DNA of 64,000 bases from Cylicocyclus nassatus (GCA_958299035.1 CATQJL010000001.1:1116001-1180000); one strand, 5' to 3'. Shown: positions 1 to 11,282, numbered from the stretch's first letter. Numbers and translations are program-made. The notes: a model not told the origin generated them from the sequence alone.

Positions 1-1004
1 CTGATCGCTCCGCCCCCCTTGTTAATCAGCCTAGGAATGCTTTGCAGCTATTGGAAATCTCTCCAAATACTTCGTTCATGTTTCTTCGGTTGGTTGCAAT
101 TTGGATAACAATATATTTCAAATTTCAGTTAAGTTGAAAATCAATTTTCAAATCATTGTAAAATTAATTCGCAAGCTCTTTTCAACGTATTTCAATTATT
201 TGTTCCTAGTAGGCTTGTCCAAAACGATTTTTTCATTGCAAGTAAGAGGAAATTGTTTCGAAAATGCTTGGAAAAGTGATTTCTCTATTCAGATCTGTTA
301 CCATATTGAATATGCTTTGTTGTGACTCTCAAGTTTAGTTCAAAAAGAAGTCAGCTTATCGAGAAATACTACTATTATTGCTAAAATGGACCAACACCAT
401 TATCTCTTTTATCGTAAAAGTAAGTTTTGAAACCCTGATCATAGCTAGAAACAGATTTCATTGCGACGAGAATTCAAAACAAGCATTATAGGCGAACTTT
501 TTTCAAGCAAACTAACTCGTTTTGCAAATATGCGATCATATCGCATAAATTTTCTCAGATTTCAGGAAAATCACACGTGCACTTATAAATTTTCGAATTT
601 GCTTTAAATATCAAAATCCTTTTATTTTGCTTCCAATTTTGCTTTTTTATTGGGTTTAATTGGTAGTCGGGTCACTCTCGGTGCAACAAATATTCTTGAT
701 TCAAATAAACCAATTCGCTGCTGCCTCATTTGAACATTGGGAAAAGGTTACGACTGATTTTACCCTATTTTTGCATTCAGATTTTTACTCACAAAAACCT
801 TCATAACTCCTCGCCCAGAAGTCCGCAGCAGATAGCAAAGGTAGATTTGGAATCAGGCGTGCCAAGCTACAAGGCAGTATACACCTCATTTCAAAAGGCC
901 ACTTTGACCTGCCCTCCTTCCCTTGTTAGTCACATTATGCCGATAGCGACAAGACTTTGCTCCAATTTCCGAAAAGGCAGTTCAGTGTTATAAGATGTCT
1001 GGTA
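1..1004. other. unassigned AT-rich DNA with a repeat fragment
   Basis: No gene is recognisable here; the reading frames are short and look random. At about 790-940 there is a diverged fragment of the TIR family seen at 20529-21720 and 50173-51746. It shows the same order of 'ATAACTC', a 'GATTTGGAATCAG'-type block, 'GGCCACTT' and a terminal 'CCCTTGTTAGT'. Confidence 0.4.
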
Positions 1005-1459
1005 AGGAGAGCTACCTTAGCTCGGCCTTTTGGTAAAAGGCATATATTCTAAGTCAGCTTCAAACGCTGATTCCAAAAATGCTACTCCTAGCTGCCATGC
1101 ATAATTCCGAATCGAGTTATGGGCTTTTTCCTGCGCAAAAATTGGTTTACTATGAACATGAGAAGACTGCATGTAGATAAAAATCTGCAAGAAAAAGGTG
1201 CTGAAGTATCGAATTAGTACAAATCCAATCTTTTCTCACAATAAAAAAAAAACTTAACGCAGGTGTATCAGCACTTCATTGATGATGACGTAATGTCCGT
1301 GAGTCGATGTCTATGCCAGTTTTTGCGCAGGAAAAAGCCCATAACTCGCGTCGGAATGGCTCCTGGCAGCTAGAAATAGCATATTTGGAATCAGCGTTTA
1401 AAGCTAATTCCGACCATATATCCCTTGCAAAGGCCAAGTCAAGTCAGGTAGCTTCCTTT
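1005..1459. mobile_element. foldback MITE with ~125-bp inverted arms
   Basis: The arms at about 1005-1145 and 1315-1459 are inverted copies. The segment around 'TTATGGGCTTTTTCCTGCGC' (1119-1138) returns in reverse complement at 1326-1346, and the 'GGCCTTT' and 'AGCTACCT' ends also pair. A short unique spacer separates the arms. No transposase reading frame is present, so this is a non-autonomous element. I could not settle the target duplication, so the ends are approximate. A related 'TTGGAATCAGCGTTTGAAGC' block occurs alone near 44820. Confidence 0.7.
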
Positions 1460-1518
1460 GTGAGATACAAATTGTTTACTGTCAAATATGATGTTCTGTC
1501 GTTTTTCAATCATAAGTA

Positions 1519-2025
1519 TTAGGTTGTCCCATAAGTTTTTTCATATTCGGATCTTCAATTTGATTGTTCTCAGGAACTACAGCACCTAGTAGGCTGCAAA
1601 TTTTTGGCAGTAATTCTGAGCGAATAAGCTATATAATCACCTACTTGCGGGGAATACAGAAGTGATACAGGCAAAGTTTGAAAATTGAGCGCATTATTTT
1701 TTTCTTGGTTTCTAGCCTTCAGAAAGATGCAGCAAGTGCATCTATAAATATCCGATGAGGAGAGTATATGCATGAAAAAATAGGAAATTTGCAGAGCTGT
1801 TTTGAACTGAGATATGATGATTTTCGTTTTTTCGGAAATTCGGGAAATTTTTTTATTTTGGCTTGGAGCATGTTGCGGATTGGACTTGGTGCGAACTTTT
1901 GAACGCCATCTTGTAGAGCTTACTTTGATCTGTCGAATGGTACCCTGCAATTTATCAGGAGTTCAAGAAGAACGGATTTATGTCGTTGAAAAGTCAGGTA
2001 TGAAAAGACTTATGGGACAACCTAA
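1519..2025. mobile_element. mariner-type MITE, 507 bp
   Basis: The termini TTAGGTTGTCCCATAAG and CTTATGGGACAACCTAA are exact inverted repeats flanked by TA on both sides (1517-1518 and 2026-2027). That matches mariner insertion. The interior includes a 'CTTGTAGAGCTTACTTTG' and 'CGAATGGTACC' block that recurs inside the elements at 52152-53097 and 56485-57432, so all three belong to one family group. There is no transposase frame; the open frames inside are short and unrelated to known proteins. Confidence 0.85.
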
Positions 2026-2027
2026 TA

Positions 2028-4969
2028 AATACCTCAATTTCACGAATGCCAGGCGCACTTCCTTTTTTTTCCAAATACGAGCAGCCTGAACATACCAAAA
2101 AATTTCGCGTTTTAAGTACTCTATACCGTGTTGTGTATAGTTTGGTAGCAAAATTCTGTCGCAAGCGTTCGTTTCTAAGAAATGAAAGCTTATCGTAAAG
2201 TGTGGTATAACTTTTATTTCGGACGTTCAAAAGTACGGTATTGAAGAACAGACTGAGGAGCTCAAGTTCAAAACATTGCGCTCTTTTATGAATCTTTCTC
2301 ATCATAAAGCCTTCAAAAATTGGATAATTTAATTAGGCGCGCCCGGATGCCCTCATACGCGGGTGCCAGTGTCGTTCAAGCTCCGTGCTAACGCTGTGCC
2401 GGAATTCACGGGAATCATTATGCACAATTGACATGGCGCTCGAGCAACGCTAATATGGGTGACTTTGAATGCAGAAAACGCTTTACCTATGCGAATCTTC
2501 TAATATCTTTGATTATCTCTCGTGTTAGGACTGCATATGTGCAATCATTAAACTAAATGAGTTACAACATATGAAGTTTTGAAAGTTTTTTGACTTATTA
2601 TTACGAACAAGAATCTTAGAAAAACAGTTGCGTCAAAGTTTCTCATGTTCGTCATAGTTTGTAGCTTTGAAAATCTCTGAAAAATCCTAGCCATAGTGCT
2701 ACGTTTGACATCTTTGTTATAATCACGCTCTCTTTTTATGACCTAGTGCCCTCAGATATGAGAAATGCAATCGAATTTTGATGCCTTTTGCGAAATGTAA
2801 ACGAAAGGGCATGAGCTTCACGTGAGTAGGAACACTCAGCCTGTTTGCACCAAATATTTCTCGGTCAATGGGTAATCAATCAATTATTTCCATGCAAGGC
2901 TTTTTACCAAAACATTATCTCAGCTACCCTATGAATCGCTAATAACACCCCCAATCGCTAATAATTTTCTACTAAATGAATCTCACATTGATTCTTACAT
3001 AATTTTCTGGATAGTTATCGTGTTCTGTCATAAAGAAGCCTGGTCTGGGAAACGTCAACTGGTCCTCGTGGGCTAAAGCATGTAACGACAGTACCAGTTG
3101 GCTTGAACCTTAGTTTAACAGTATGCTATCAGTCTAAACCTGATTAGCATAATGCTGCCACCTACATTATCAAATCAAAAGTATAAAATCTCCTTTATTT
3201 AATCTCTTTTCGAACTCCCATAATTCAAAACCACTTTGTGAATTATGCCTGAAGTTCAACTGTTTCCACTTGTCATATTAATCCAAATCAATTCTTGTGG
3301 AAGGCGTGGGCTATATTAATACTACAGAGCTTACAAAACGAAATAACAACGGAATGTATAAATATTTTTTTGAGTACACCAACCACGCGCATTCTAAACA
3401 ATTCATATGTGCTTTCTTTTTTGGTGTCCCTAAGTATTTTTCTCACAAGCGTATGATTGCAATCACGAAACAAATACTTTTTACCATAGAATATCTGAAA
3501 GCTATGCACCAGATGTTTTAAGAATGTTCAAGAGTTTATGATTAGTAAAAGATATAATCGTATGCATTAGCGGTATAGACTCTGATGTAAGTTGGATAAA
3601 TGAAAACCGACTAATTTGATGGATAGGAAAGGTCTCCAAAAATTGTTTGCGATTTGTCTTCATTTATGTCCGAAGCTTTGGCCAGACCAATTTATCAGAA
3701 TTAATGAATTGCCAGCAGTTATTACAGTAAATGATTTAAGTTAAGGCTCAGATGGTCCCAAAAGTGTATTTGAAGACATGGTTATCAATCTATCTCAACT
3801 CCTCAACTTCGTCAATATTTAATTTTGCGAACGAAAACAATTTGTTTCAAACTCAATAATATTTTCACGGAAACAGATCCGTTTTTGAGAATATGAATAC
3901 TCACAGTACCGCTCGTTGGAACTCTGCCGCTTGCATCTACCAAGCCATGAATGATCCGGGATCGATGTCACGTCTTCAACAACCTTCGGGAGATCGGAAA
4001 GTCAGAAGCGGTGAGTAAGCTCGAAAATTTTCCAACAACGGTAAAAAGCTACTTTGAGATCTTATCCGCGCGAACACCCACAGATCAAGAAAAAATGAAT
4101 TTTTGCACCACTAGCACACGTTAGCGTAATCTGCGCGGGAAAGCCGCAGTTTGAAGTGAATGAAGCTCTTACCGAGAATATTCAAAAGCAGTCTTCAGGC
4201 AACAGAATGAGATGGTCGTATTTCAAATTGGTGTGTTTACTCTTTGTCAACTTAAAAGTGCAGGCAGAAGTCATCAAATTCTCTCACACTCCACGCTACA
4301 GTAACGCCGATTCCATAGGTCCTTAACATGTTTAAATTAAGTATGAGACTTTGACCCATCAAAGTTCAAGGTAATGGTAGTGGGGATTTTTTTTGTTAAA
4401 TGAAGTTTAGCCTCGGTTCCACTTTTACAAATATTTCTTTTGTGCAGTAAACCACTGTTACTCTATGAATACTTCATGACAGTTGTCTCCACGCATGTTC
4501 ATTAAGAATTAAAAAACGCTTGGGAAGAAGAGATCAGCAAATTAACTCTGGCTAATGCCTATTTTCGTATTGCTGTGAAATAAAGTAAAGTAATTTTCGT
4601 GACAAAAAAACACTGTGCCACTTTGTGCTTAATTTTTGGCACTTAAATATGTAGTCTATCTATAGTGGTCCAAATTTCAGCTGCTTCAGTTTCTTTCGTT
4701 TCTTGTAATCCAGTTATAAATGGTAACTGCACACATACATGAAGCGTGGTGAAGCAGAATAGCGAAATAATCAAAGAAAATAGTGCAACAACACTAGATT
4801 TAGGTACTACATCACTGAAGAAAACATTAGCACTCATGCCAGATCTTAATGCGAATTTTACGCTAATGTTAAGTAGTGAGTAAGTTTTCAACAAGGCCTA
4901 TGAAAAAGGTTAGCTGTGTCGGAATTCACTGCATCTTAATATGCTACCGCAAACTCTTTGAAGCAATGG
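2028..4969. other. unassigned AT-rich DNA
   Basis: About 2.9 kb in which I find no coding similarity, RNA gene or clear repeat structure. Open frames are all under 110 codons, overlap on both strands and lack recognisable domains. Confidence 0.4.
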
Positions 4970-5352
4970 CTAGGGTAAATTGCAAGTGCGAACTTATCGC
5001 ACCTACATGCCCTTGGATCCACTGAGTACGAAACTGCGCTTGAAAAGTCAAAGAAAGTGCTTTATCGGCGTCTCCGGCTTTGAAGATTGCTGAGGGGGCG
5101 GACGAGGGACTCTGGCCAAAGGCAGCGACTGGCTGCAGGAAACTGTAGCTCTCCGCCCATTTTGGCGGCGATTGGCCCATCGGATTAGGTAGCCAATCGC
5201 GATTCAGCAGGCGATCGCTCGTTCATCTCCCTCAGCAATCTTCATAATCTGAAAAGCCATGAAAAACACTTTTTCGGGCACAGCCCTGGACACAGCGCAG
5301 GAGGCCTATGAGGGATAGAAAGTTCGCAATTGCAGGTCTCCCGAGCCACTGT
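4970..5352. mobile_element. inverted-repeat element with nested inner repeat
   Basis: The left end near 4974 ('GGCTAGGGTAAATTGCAAG', 'GCGAACTT') pairs with the right end near 5320-5352 ('AAGTTCGCAATTGCAGGTCT', 'GAGCCACTG'). A second inner pair, 'GAAGATTGCTGAGGG' near 5082 and 'CCCTCAGCAATCTTC' near 5230, lies inside it, with 'CGATTGGC'/'GCCAATCG' closer to the centre. The segment is more GC-rich than its surroundings. It is likely a small DNA transposon; boundaries and class are uncertain. Confidence 0.55.
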
Positions 5353-6336
5353 CTATAAGCCTTAATAAACGCAAGATATCTGCTCAAGCGTTAAGCGCGG
5401 TAATATACGTTTTCGGTGTTGGATACGGTATCATACTGCGAGGTGCTGTGCAAAAAGGCCTTCAAACCCCACATACTGCAAATATAAAAACATCAAAAAT
5501 CGTTCATAAAGAAGCTTAATAAATACAGTATTGTTTGAATCCTGGTTGCGCTACAACTTGCTTTTTAAGCAAAATTACATATACGTGAGCCTAGCAATGT
5601 TTGAAAAACTGAACTTCTGGGTAAACTTGCAAGCTTCACTTTAGCTTCAAAATCAAGCCGCAGCGTCAAACGAAAGTTTTTTTTCAGCATATCATTCACC
5701 AGAACGTGATTCAAATCATCGCACTCATTTTGGAATAGGAGGAAGTATGCACAATTTAACGTAAGTAGCTACATTATCCAACAATAACTTTCAAAATTCC
5801 TGCAATTTCCACGAATAATTTGTCTGTCGATCATTAATTCAAAGAAATAATATACTAGCAGCGGTCCGATGTTGTAATAAGAAAACAAAGACTGTTCAGC
5901 TATAGAAACTTTACACTTGATTCGTTTGCGCTTTACAGCAAAGCGCATTTTCGAACGACTTTTGCACCTCAGCAATAAATCAGGAGTCGTGACGTGATTG
6001 GAATGAAATATATGCCTCGCCTGCAAATGCAGAATAAAAGGTTCCGGCTAATGGATTCTCGAATGCTCTAGGCTTCAAAACATCGCTGAGCCAAGTTTAT
6101 GCGCCATTTCTGTTTTATGAAAAATTGCCTTCGCCAATGTTTTACTGCACGGGCTTAATCAATCTGAACGATTAGATACATTAACGCTTGTATCACATAA
6201 TTCACGTGAACAATGGCATACAATTGCTTTTTCACACCATATGAAATATGCATCTCGTCTGCGTTCTCGCAGTTTTTGGTCCCGGTCGGGCTACGTGTAA
6301 ATGTCTGAGAAGCAGCGCGCCATCATGAATTGCTAT
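5353..6336. other. unassigned DNA up to the assembly gap
   Basis: No gene or repeat recognised. The sequence runs straight into the run of N. Confidence 0.4.
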
Positions 6337-6836
6337 NNNNNNNNNNNNNNNNNNNNNNNNNNNNNNNNNNNNNNNNNNNNNNNNNNNNNNNNNNNNNNNN
6401 NNNNNNNNNNNNNNNNNNNNNNNNNNNNNNNNNNNNNNNNNNNNNNNNNNNNNNNNNNNNNNNNNNNNNNNNNNNNNNNNNNNNNNNNNNNNNNNNNNNN
6501 NNNNNNNNNNNNNNNNNNNNNNNNNNNNNNNNNNNNNNNNNNNNNNNNNNNNNNNNNNNNNNNNNNNNNNNNNNNNNNNNNNNNNNNNNNNNNNNNNNNN
6601 NNNNNNNNNNNNNNNNNNNNNNNNNNNNNNNNNNNNNNNNNNNNNNNNNNNNNNNNNNNNNNNNNNNNNNNNNNNNNNNNNNNNNNNNNNNNNNNNNNNN
6701 NNNNNNNNNNNNNNNNNNNNNNNNNNNNNNNNNNNNNNNNNNNNNNNNNNNNNNNNNNNNNNNNNNNNNNNNNNNNNNNNNNNNNNNNNNNNNNNNNNNN
6801 NNNNNNNNNNNNNNNNNNNNNNNNNNNNNNNNNNNN
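6337..6836. other. assembly gap of 500 N
   Basis: Exactly 500 undetermined bases. Such a round number usually denotes a scaffold gap of unknown or nominal size. Reading frames that appear to cross it have no meaning. Confidence 0.98.
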
Positions 6837-6861
6837 AAGCAGTGGTATCAACGCAGAGTAC
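6837..6861 (+). other. SMART-type cDNA/amplification adapter left in assembly
   Basis: The 25 bases directly after the gap begin AAGCAGTGGTATCAACGCAG and end AGTAC. I recognise this as the synthetic primer used in SMART template-switching cDNA or whole-transcriptome amplification. It is not genomic. Lying flush with the gap edge, it marks the start of an untrimmed read or contig, so the join across this gap deserves suspicion. Confidence 0.93.
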
Positions 6862-6862
6862 T

Positions 6863-7176
6863 GGTGGGCAAACGGGGTTTTCCAAAACGAATTCCCCTTT
6901 GATCCCAATAAATTTTACGAATACTCCCTTGAGCCCAGAAATGACGCTTTGTGCTCGTGCAACGAGAGTACCGGCCACACTTCGCCTAAAAGCGCTCAAA
7001 AGCGCCCAAAGTGCTCAAATTCACTCCTCAGCTGTATCAAGATAGGAAACAGGGAGGAAAATAAGCAACCAAATTGTTGCACGAGCACAAAGCGTCATTT
7101 CTGGGCTCAAGGGAGTATTCGTAAAATTTATTGGGATCAAAGGGGAATTCGTTTTGGAAAACCCCGTTTGCCCACC
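6863..7176. mobile_element. palindromic MITE, ~100-bp arms
   Basis: The left arm (6863-6965) starts GGTGGGCAAACGGGGTTTTC. The right arm (about 7077-7176) is its near-exact reverse complement, ending GAAAACCCCGTTTGCCCACC. The spacer of roughly 110 bp contains 'AAAAGCGCTCAAAAGCGCCC', a decamer motif also seen near 44960 and 48830. Because the left end abuts the adapter, its target duplication is lost, and an amplification hairpin artefact cannot be fully excluded. No coding capacity. Confidence 0.75.
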
Positions 7177-7680
7177 TTGTGCCGCCCTGTATACAACCAC
7201 TCACGGTGGAATTTCAACAAAGTACGCGATCTTTACATTTTGTGCAAATTTCATGAGGACGTGTTTTCGTAGGCTTGCAACTCGGCGAATTTTATAGACT
7301 GGAGCCCTACTCATACACCATTCGATAGCTCAGTTCCTAGTCACTTTGACTTCGAAAAGCAAGCAAGCAAGGTTTCTGAGAGATACGCGAGAAGTGCGGG
7401 CAAAGTTATGCACTTCCGTGGTGCAGTTACAGTTACCTCACCGTATCTCTCCAAAAAGCCACTGTGATCCTCAGAGACCACGATTTTCGTAAAGAGCATG
7501 TTCGAAAACCTCTATAAGCGAAGTTTCCTTACAATTCAAGAGCATCAACATTTTGACCAAAATCCATCGGCGAGCTTCCAGAGCGTAGAACGAGAAAAAA
7601 TCCGAAAATCTCGGAAAACTTGCTCATAGTGGTTATCCGACCTGCTGATTACGATAATCACATCTGCTTAGCAAGAGAGC
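7177..7680. other. unassigned DNA
   Basis: No gene or repeat structure recognised. Confidence 0.35.
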
Positions 7681-7681
7681 A

Positions 7682-8660
7682 TCATATTCTATGGCTTTGG
7701 CGAGTAGAATTTGGGACGACAAGATTTTTCCACAATTCACCAGCCCATCTTTTTCCTTTGAAAAGAAAATTGCGGCTACTGTTTAGCGCATCATAATCTA
7801 CAGAAAAAGTACTATCAAAAGGTCCCTGCTGGAATCTACTCGGGACAATGCTCGCTGCTTTACACCTTCGAGAAGAAACGTCCGCAGAAAGAATCAAGAA
7901 TACTGAAATCGAGATATCAAGGACTTGCTGTACACCAAAAGATTCGCTTTGATGAGCTGAGCACAGCACCGTTTTCGGATTCAGAATATACTTATTCTGG
8001 AGGAAGTTATGGCGAGTAGAATTTGAAGGCGCGTGATTTTTGCAGAATTCACCATCTCTTTTCGCGCTTTATAAAGCATGTCTCCGTCTACTTTTCACCG
8101 CTGGATTATCTACGGAAACAACTCTTTCCGATTCGCCTTACTCGAATCTTTTAAGTGTGAAAGGGGCTGGCCCATAGCGTTGCAAAGAGGCGTCTGCAGA
8201 AAAAAGTGAAGTTTTGCTGGAAGCAGAATATCATAGTCATGCGGTGTGTCACTTTGCTCACATAAGCAACAAGACATGCTGATTACAAAGATTATTATTG
8301 TTTTGCTAATCATAGTGTTACTGTATAGTTATGTTTGTTTGACGGTAAGTGGTTCATGTATATTTACTAAGTTCACGTACTCCTTTCTCTTTTTTCCACT
8401 GCAAAAAAGGATATGGTTTTCTGCTGGAAACACTCAGCAGAAACTCTTCCATCAAACGCTCTTTTTCTTAAACCTTTGCCTACATTATGCGCCGAAATAC
8501 ACACTCTAGAAAACACCACCACATGATGCAACGGATTCCTACCATGTACTTACCGTGACCGAGCCGATTACAGCAGTTCAATATATGAAAAGATTCGTCT
8601 CGACGAGCTAAATCCAAATCTGCCTTCAAATTTGAAATTCATTAAGAACGAAGGGAGTTA
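7682..8660. repeat. diverged direct repeats, two to three copies
   Basis: The block 'GGCGAGTAGAATTTG' followed by 'GATTTTT' and 'ATTCACCA' occurs near 7698 and again near 8011. A second block, 'AAAAGATTCG(C/T)(T)T..GA(T/C)GAGCT', then 'GGA(A/G)(G)AGTTATG(G/A)CGA', occurs near 7935-8015 and 8586-8663. This looks like an old tandem or segmental duplication of a few hundred bases. One copy carries a short frame (from 8276) with a hydrophobic N-terminus and a GTAAGT at 8345. I cannot assign a gene. Confidence 0.45.
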
Positions 8661-8667
8661 TGACGAA

Positions 8668-8757
8668 AAGACGCAAAGTCGGCGACATCGGCGACATCGG
8701 CGAATTTGGCGACATCGGCGAATTTGGCGAATTCGGCGAATTCGGCGAATTCGCCGA
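8668..8757. repeat. 9-bp minisatellite, GGCGAATTC-type
   Basis: About ten tandem units of the 9-mer GGCGACATC, grading into GGCGAATTT and then GGCGAATTC, end in the palindrome CGGCGAATTCGCCG. The ordered shift of variant types shows unit-by-unit amplification. It sits immediately upstream of the hairpin element. Confidence 0.9.
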
Positions 8758-8785
8758 AATTTTTCACATTCCACTGTCACAACTG

Positions 8786-9189
8786 TAGTTGTTTACAATT
8801 TATTCGGGATGATCGGCATAGCGTGTTAAGTTTGAAAGCCATTGTTCTGCGAGTATAAGGATGGCATGTGGACATACCAGTGTGTATGGTATATGTATAA
8901 AACTCAAACACTGTACCTTTGTTTGTTATCGGTTTGTGCCTTATAGAGACTCCTTCGTATGTGAACCAAAAAGGCTGAATTTTGTTCCCCTGTAAATGAG
9001 ACACGGCGCAGAAGATAGGCTACTTGTAACTTTTTGCTTGGTCCTTTTATTGATTTACCAGTGCGTCACCTCCGCTTCGCGGAGGTTCGCACTGGCTCCC
9101 TATCCGTATGCCTTTCTCATGTTCGCATGAGAATGGCTTTGAAACTCACCACGCGATGCTGAGCATCACAAATTAATCGTAAACAACTG
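8786..9189. mobile_element. TIR element with three small perfect hairpins
   Basis: The left arm (8786-8880) and right arm (about 9090-9189) are diverged inverted copies: 'AGTTGTTTAC' to 'GTAAACAACT', and 'TTTGAAAGCCATT' to 'AATGGCTTTGAAACTCA'. The right arm holds three short perfect hairpins in series: CCTCCGC-TTC-GCGGAGG inside CCAGTGCG...CGCACTGG (9058-9094), TCTCATG-TTCG-CATGAGA (9115-9132) and GATGCT-G-AGCATC (about 9156-9168). The left arm has lost the pairing. The class is unknown and no transposase frame is seen. Confidence 0.65.
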
Positions 9190-9459
9190 TTCATTCATGA
9201 AGCATCTCCATGTAAGATCGGTAATTTTTAGGAAAAAAAACTTTGTTGCAAGGAAACAAATGCGAATTTGAAAGGATTACTGGATTTATTCTAGTTTGAT
9301 GATCGTCATAAGGATAATAGTCACCTAGGGCTACATTTCGGTGCAAAAATCTTTTCAGTTTTTTCAAATAAAACCTTGCCAAAGTGACTATCTACGCGTT
9401 GATCAATTTTTGGCGCTGTTTTCGCAGAAACGCAAACTTTTTGAGCACTTTTTGGGTTA

Positions 9460-9780
9460 GAATTCATGGCGCGCAGAGTTAGTTGTCAGACAAGTCATAA
9501 CTTTGCAAAAAGTCGAATTAGCGACCCAATTTTGCGTGCCAAAAGGCGCGTGGACCCGTTTGACGTGCAAATTTTGAGGGACCCGCTTATCGAACCGGCT
9601 CGTCCTTGTGCATGGTGGGCCTACACGCTGGCACGGTATGTTATGCAAAATTGCAGCCCGATAGCCTAGTTGCAGCTTCCTCTATGAATTTCGTGACAGA
9701 CAGATTTTCACACAGACACACAGACAGACACACAAAAAAACAGACGGCCTTAGCGCGTTATTATAGTAGGATTGTCTTGC
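9460..9780 (+). repeat. probable dispersed repeat ending in CA/GACA-rich tract
   Basis: This 300-bp block is GC-richer than its flanks. It ends in a (CAGA/CACA) microsatellite (about 9697-9740), then 'GGCCTTAGCGCGTTATTATAG'-like sequence (first 20 bases at 9747). I associate that layout with dispersed repeats in invertebrate genomes, from memory only. The open frames on both strands are not convincing proteins. Class undetermined. Confidence 0.4.
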
Positions 9781-9814
9781 TTACGTAAATCTAGGAAATG
9801 AAGGGCTTATCAAA

Positions 9815-10237
9815 TCATTTGTTTGATGTGAGTGAATAGTAGCGGTACGTCCCATTTTGAGTTTTGCATGCAAACCGCGGCGACAGAAAGTGCACCTCAA
9901 GTAGGTTCTTATAAGTTTTAAGATGAAGTTCGTGCTTACGTTGAAATGTGTAAGATCCTTTCGCAGCATCATGGGCGCCAATTCTCAATGTCACTTCTAT
10001 TTTAGCATGTAGGGGGCCTATCAAATCCAGTGTCGGGCGCACCAGCTCTCCGCTTTCGCTAGGCCGCTTCGCCTGGACTTTGCGTCTATTGCAATCATAC
10101 TCTTTGATCACTTTCTCACCGCGAGCGTGGAAACGACGGAGTATCAGTCGATTTCCCGGAAGAAGCGTGAACATGTTCGCGAAAGAAGTGCAGAGTCCCG
10201 CGCAGGAGCAGAGATACTGGTGCACCCAAACTGCCAT
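9815..10237 (-). other. 140-codon open frame, unrecognised
   Basis: A 140-codon minus-strand frame rests on a locally GC-richer stretch (about 10010-10240). Residues around 65-75 read GELVRPTLDLIGPL, loosely like the conserved 'RPI..L.PLE' tail of BEL/Pao integrases. That is too short to claim. No splice structure, partner ORF or LTR is visible. It is either a fragment of an LTR-element pol or a chance frame. Confidence 0.2.
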
Positions 10238-10960
10238 TGATAGGCCCTGTATGTCAATTGGATCTACTATTGTGAATCTAAACTATAGCATTGAAAACAA
10301 CAGCATTAGTGACAGTCATCCATAAATACATTTGATTATATGATTAGAGCAACGTTCTTTGTCGTAACACGTGCGAATATTGAAGGATCCTTGATGTAGT
10401 AGCGATACAAGGAAACAAAATTCACGCTACACTCATTTTTGTCGCAGTCTACTTGGAGCAAAATGCTAAGAAATGGAGGCATTGTTAAACTTACGGTGAT
10501 GAGGGCGGAGGTGTTGGAGATAGATAGAAAGCAATTAATCGGAGGACGGCACGACAAAAATGTTCTCATTGTGATTGATATACTAATCACTCCCATCCCA
10601 CTATGCTTACTGTATTCGTGGGAAGCAAACCTGTCGAGTGAAATGAGCACACTTTTTCAGAAAATCCCAACAGAAATGTCAAAGTAGCAAGAATAGATGG
10701 AAGTGTTGTATTTTCCTCAATATGATCTGTACCCTTATTCCATTTCGTACTACTAAGCTTTTACTATGTGATTTTATCTATAAATTTGAGTTACATTTTT
10801 CAAAAATTACTTTCAAAACAACAAATCTAGTAATCAATTAAAATGATCAAATCGAATCATTGTTCGCAAGTGAAACATTTTGTGTATAGGTCATAGAGAT
10901 CATAGCAGGTGAAGCTGTTTGAACATTATATGTTGCTAAATTCAAAGAAGTAGCCCGGGC
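10238..10960. other. unassigned AT-rich DNA
   Basis: No gene recognised. It may include the body of the Helitron-type element whose 3' end is at 10981, but I cannot find the 5' end. Confidence 0.3.
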
Positions 10961-10981
10961 GTAGCCGGGTACGCCAGCTAG
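10953..10981 (+). mobile_element. Helitron-type 3' terminus
   Basis: The hairpin CCCGG-GCGTAG-CCGGG, a short tail, then CTAG at 10978-10981 followed by T is the standard 3' end of a Helitron (hairpin plus CTRR, inserted before T). The same CAGCTAG ending is present in the more complete element at 54128-54511. The 5' end of this copy was not found, so its length is unknown. Confidence 0.5.
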
Positions 10982-10990
10982 TAACATATA

Positions 10991-11030
10991 TTAGGTTGGA
11001 AACTAAGCTCTGCAACTCATTCGATAACTT
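10991..11030. mobile_element. solitary mariner-like terminus
   Basis: 'ATTAGGTTGGAAACTAAGC' resembles the TTAGGTTG ends of the complete mariner-type elements in this window. I see no matching right end downstream, so this is a fragment or a chance match. Confidence 0.3.
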
Positions 11031-11039
11031 TCCTCTCAC

Positions 11040-11282
11040 TCAACATGGCGCACTTAAATTTTGCCACTATGTTGCTTATGACGTAAGCTACAAACGCAGC
11101 TGCTGCTCTGCCAAATTCTGACGTCGCAGTGAGAGTTACGGTAGGTATATGGTATGAAGGGAAAAATTGTAAAACTCGATAGATTCGGCTGAAACTTGGC
11201 ATGGGAGGGGTATCCGACATGCTGATCATGAAAACAATACTGAAATTGCGCGATAAAGGCTTTTTTGAAAGGTCACTGTAGG
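11040..11282 (+). repeat. dispersed repeat, copy 1 (pairs with 16498-16725)
   Basis: Shared blocks with the second copy, in the same order and orientation, include 'TTGCTTATGACGTAAGCTAC/GAACACCGTAATGTAGGCTAC', '(A/G)AA(C/T)GCAGC', 'GTTACGGTA' and 'AAGGTCA'. The two copies are strongly diverged. No function can be assigned. Confidence 0.45.

Noticed and set aside
6232..7272. Long open frames across the N run
   Set aside because: They are open only because N is not a stop; the real sequence on either side is an adapter and a palindromic element.
9697..9745. CACA/CAGA tract as a CRISPR array or telomere
   Set aside because: It is a simple microsatellite with no spacers, and it is not the nematode TTAGGC telomere unit.
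9815..10237. 140-codon minus frame as a BEL/Pao integrase tail
   Set aside because: Only about a dozen residues look similar; no LTRs, RT or other pol segments nearby. Kept only as a low-confidence open frame.
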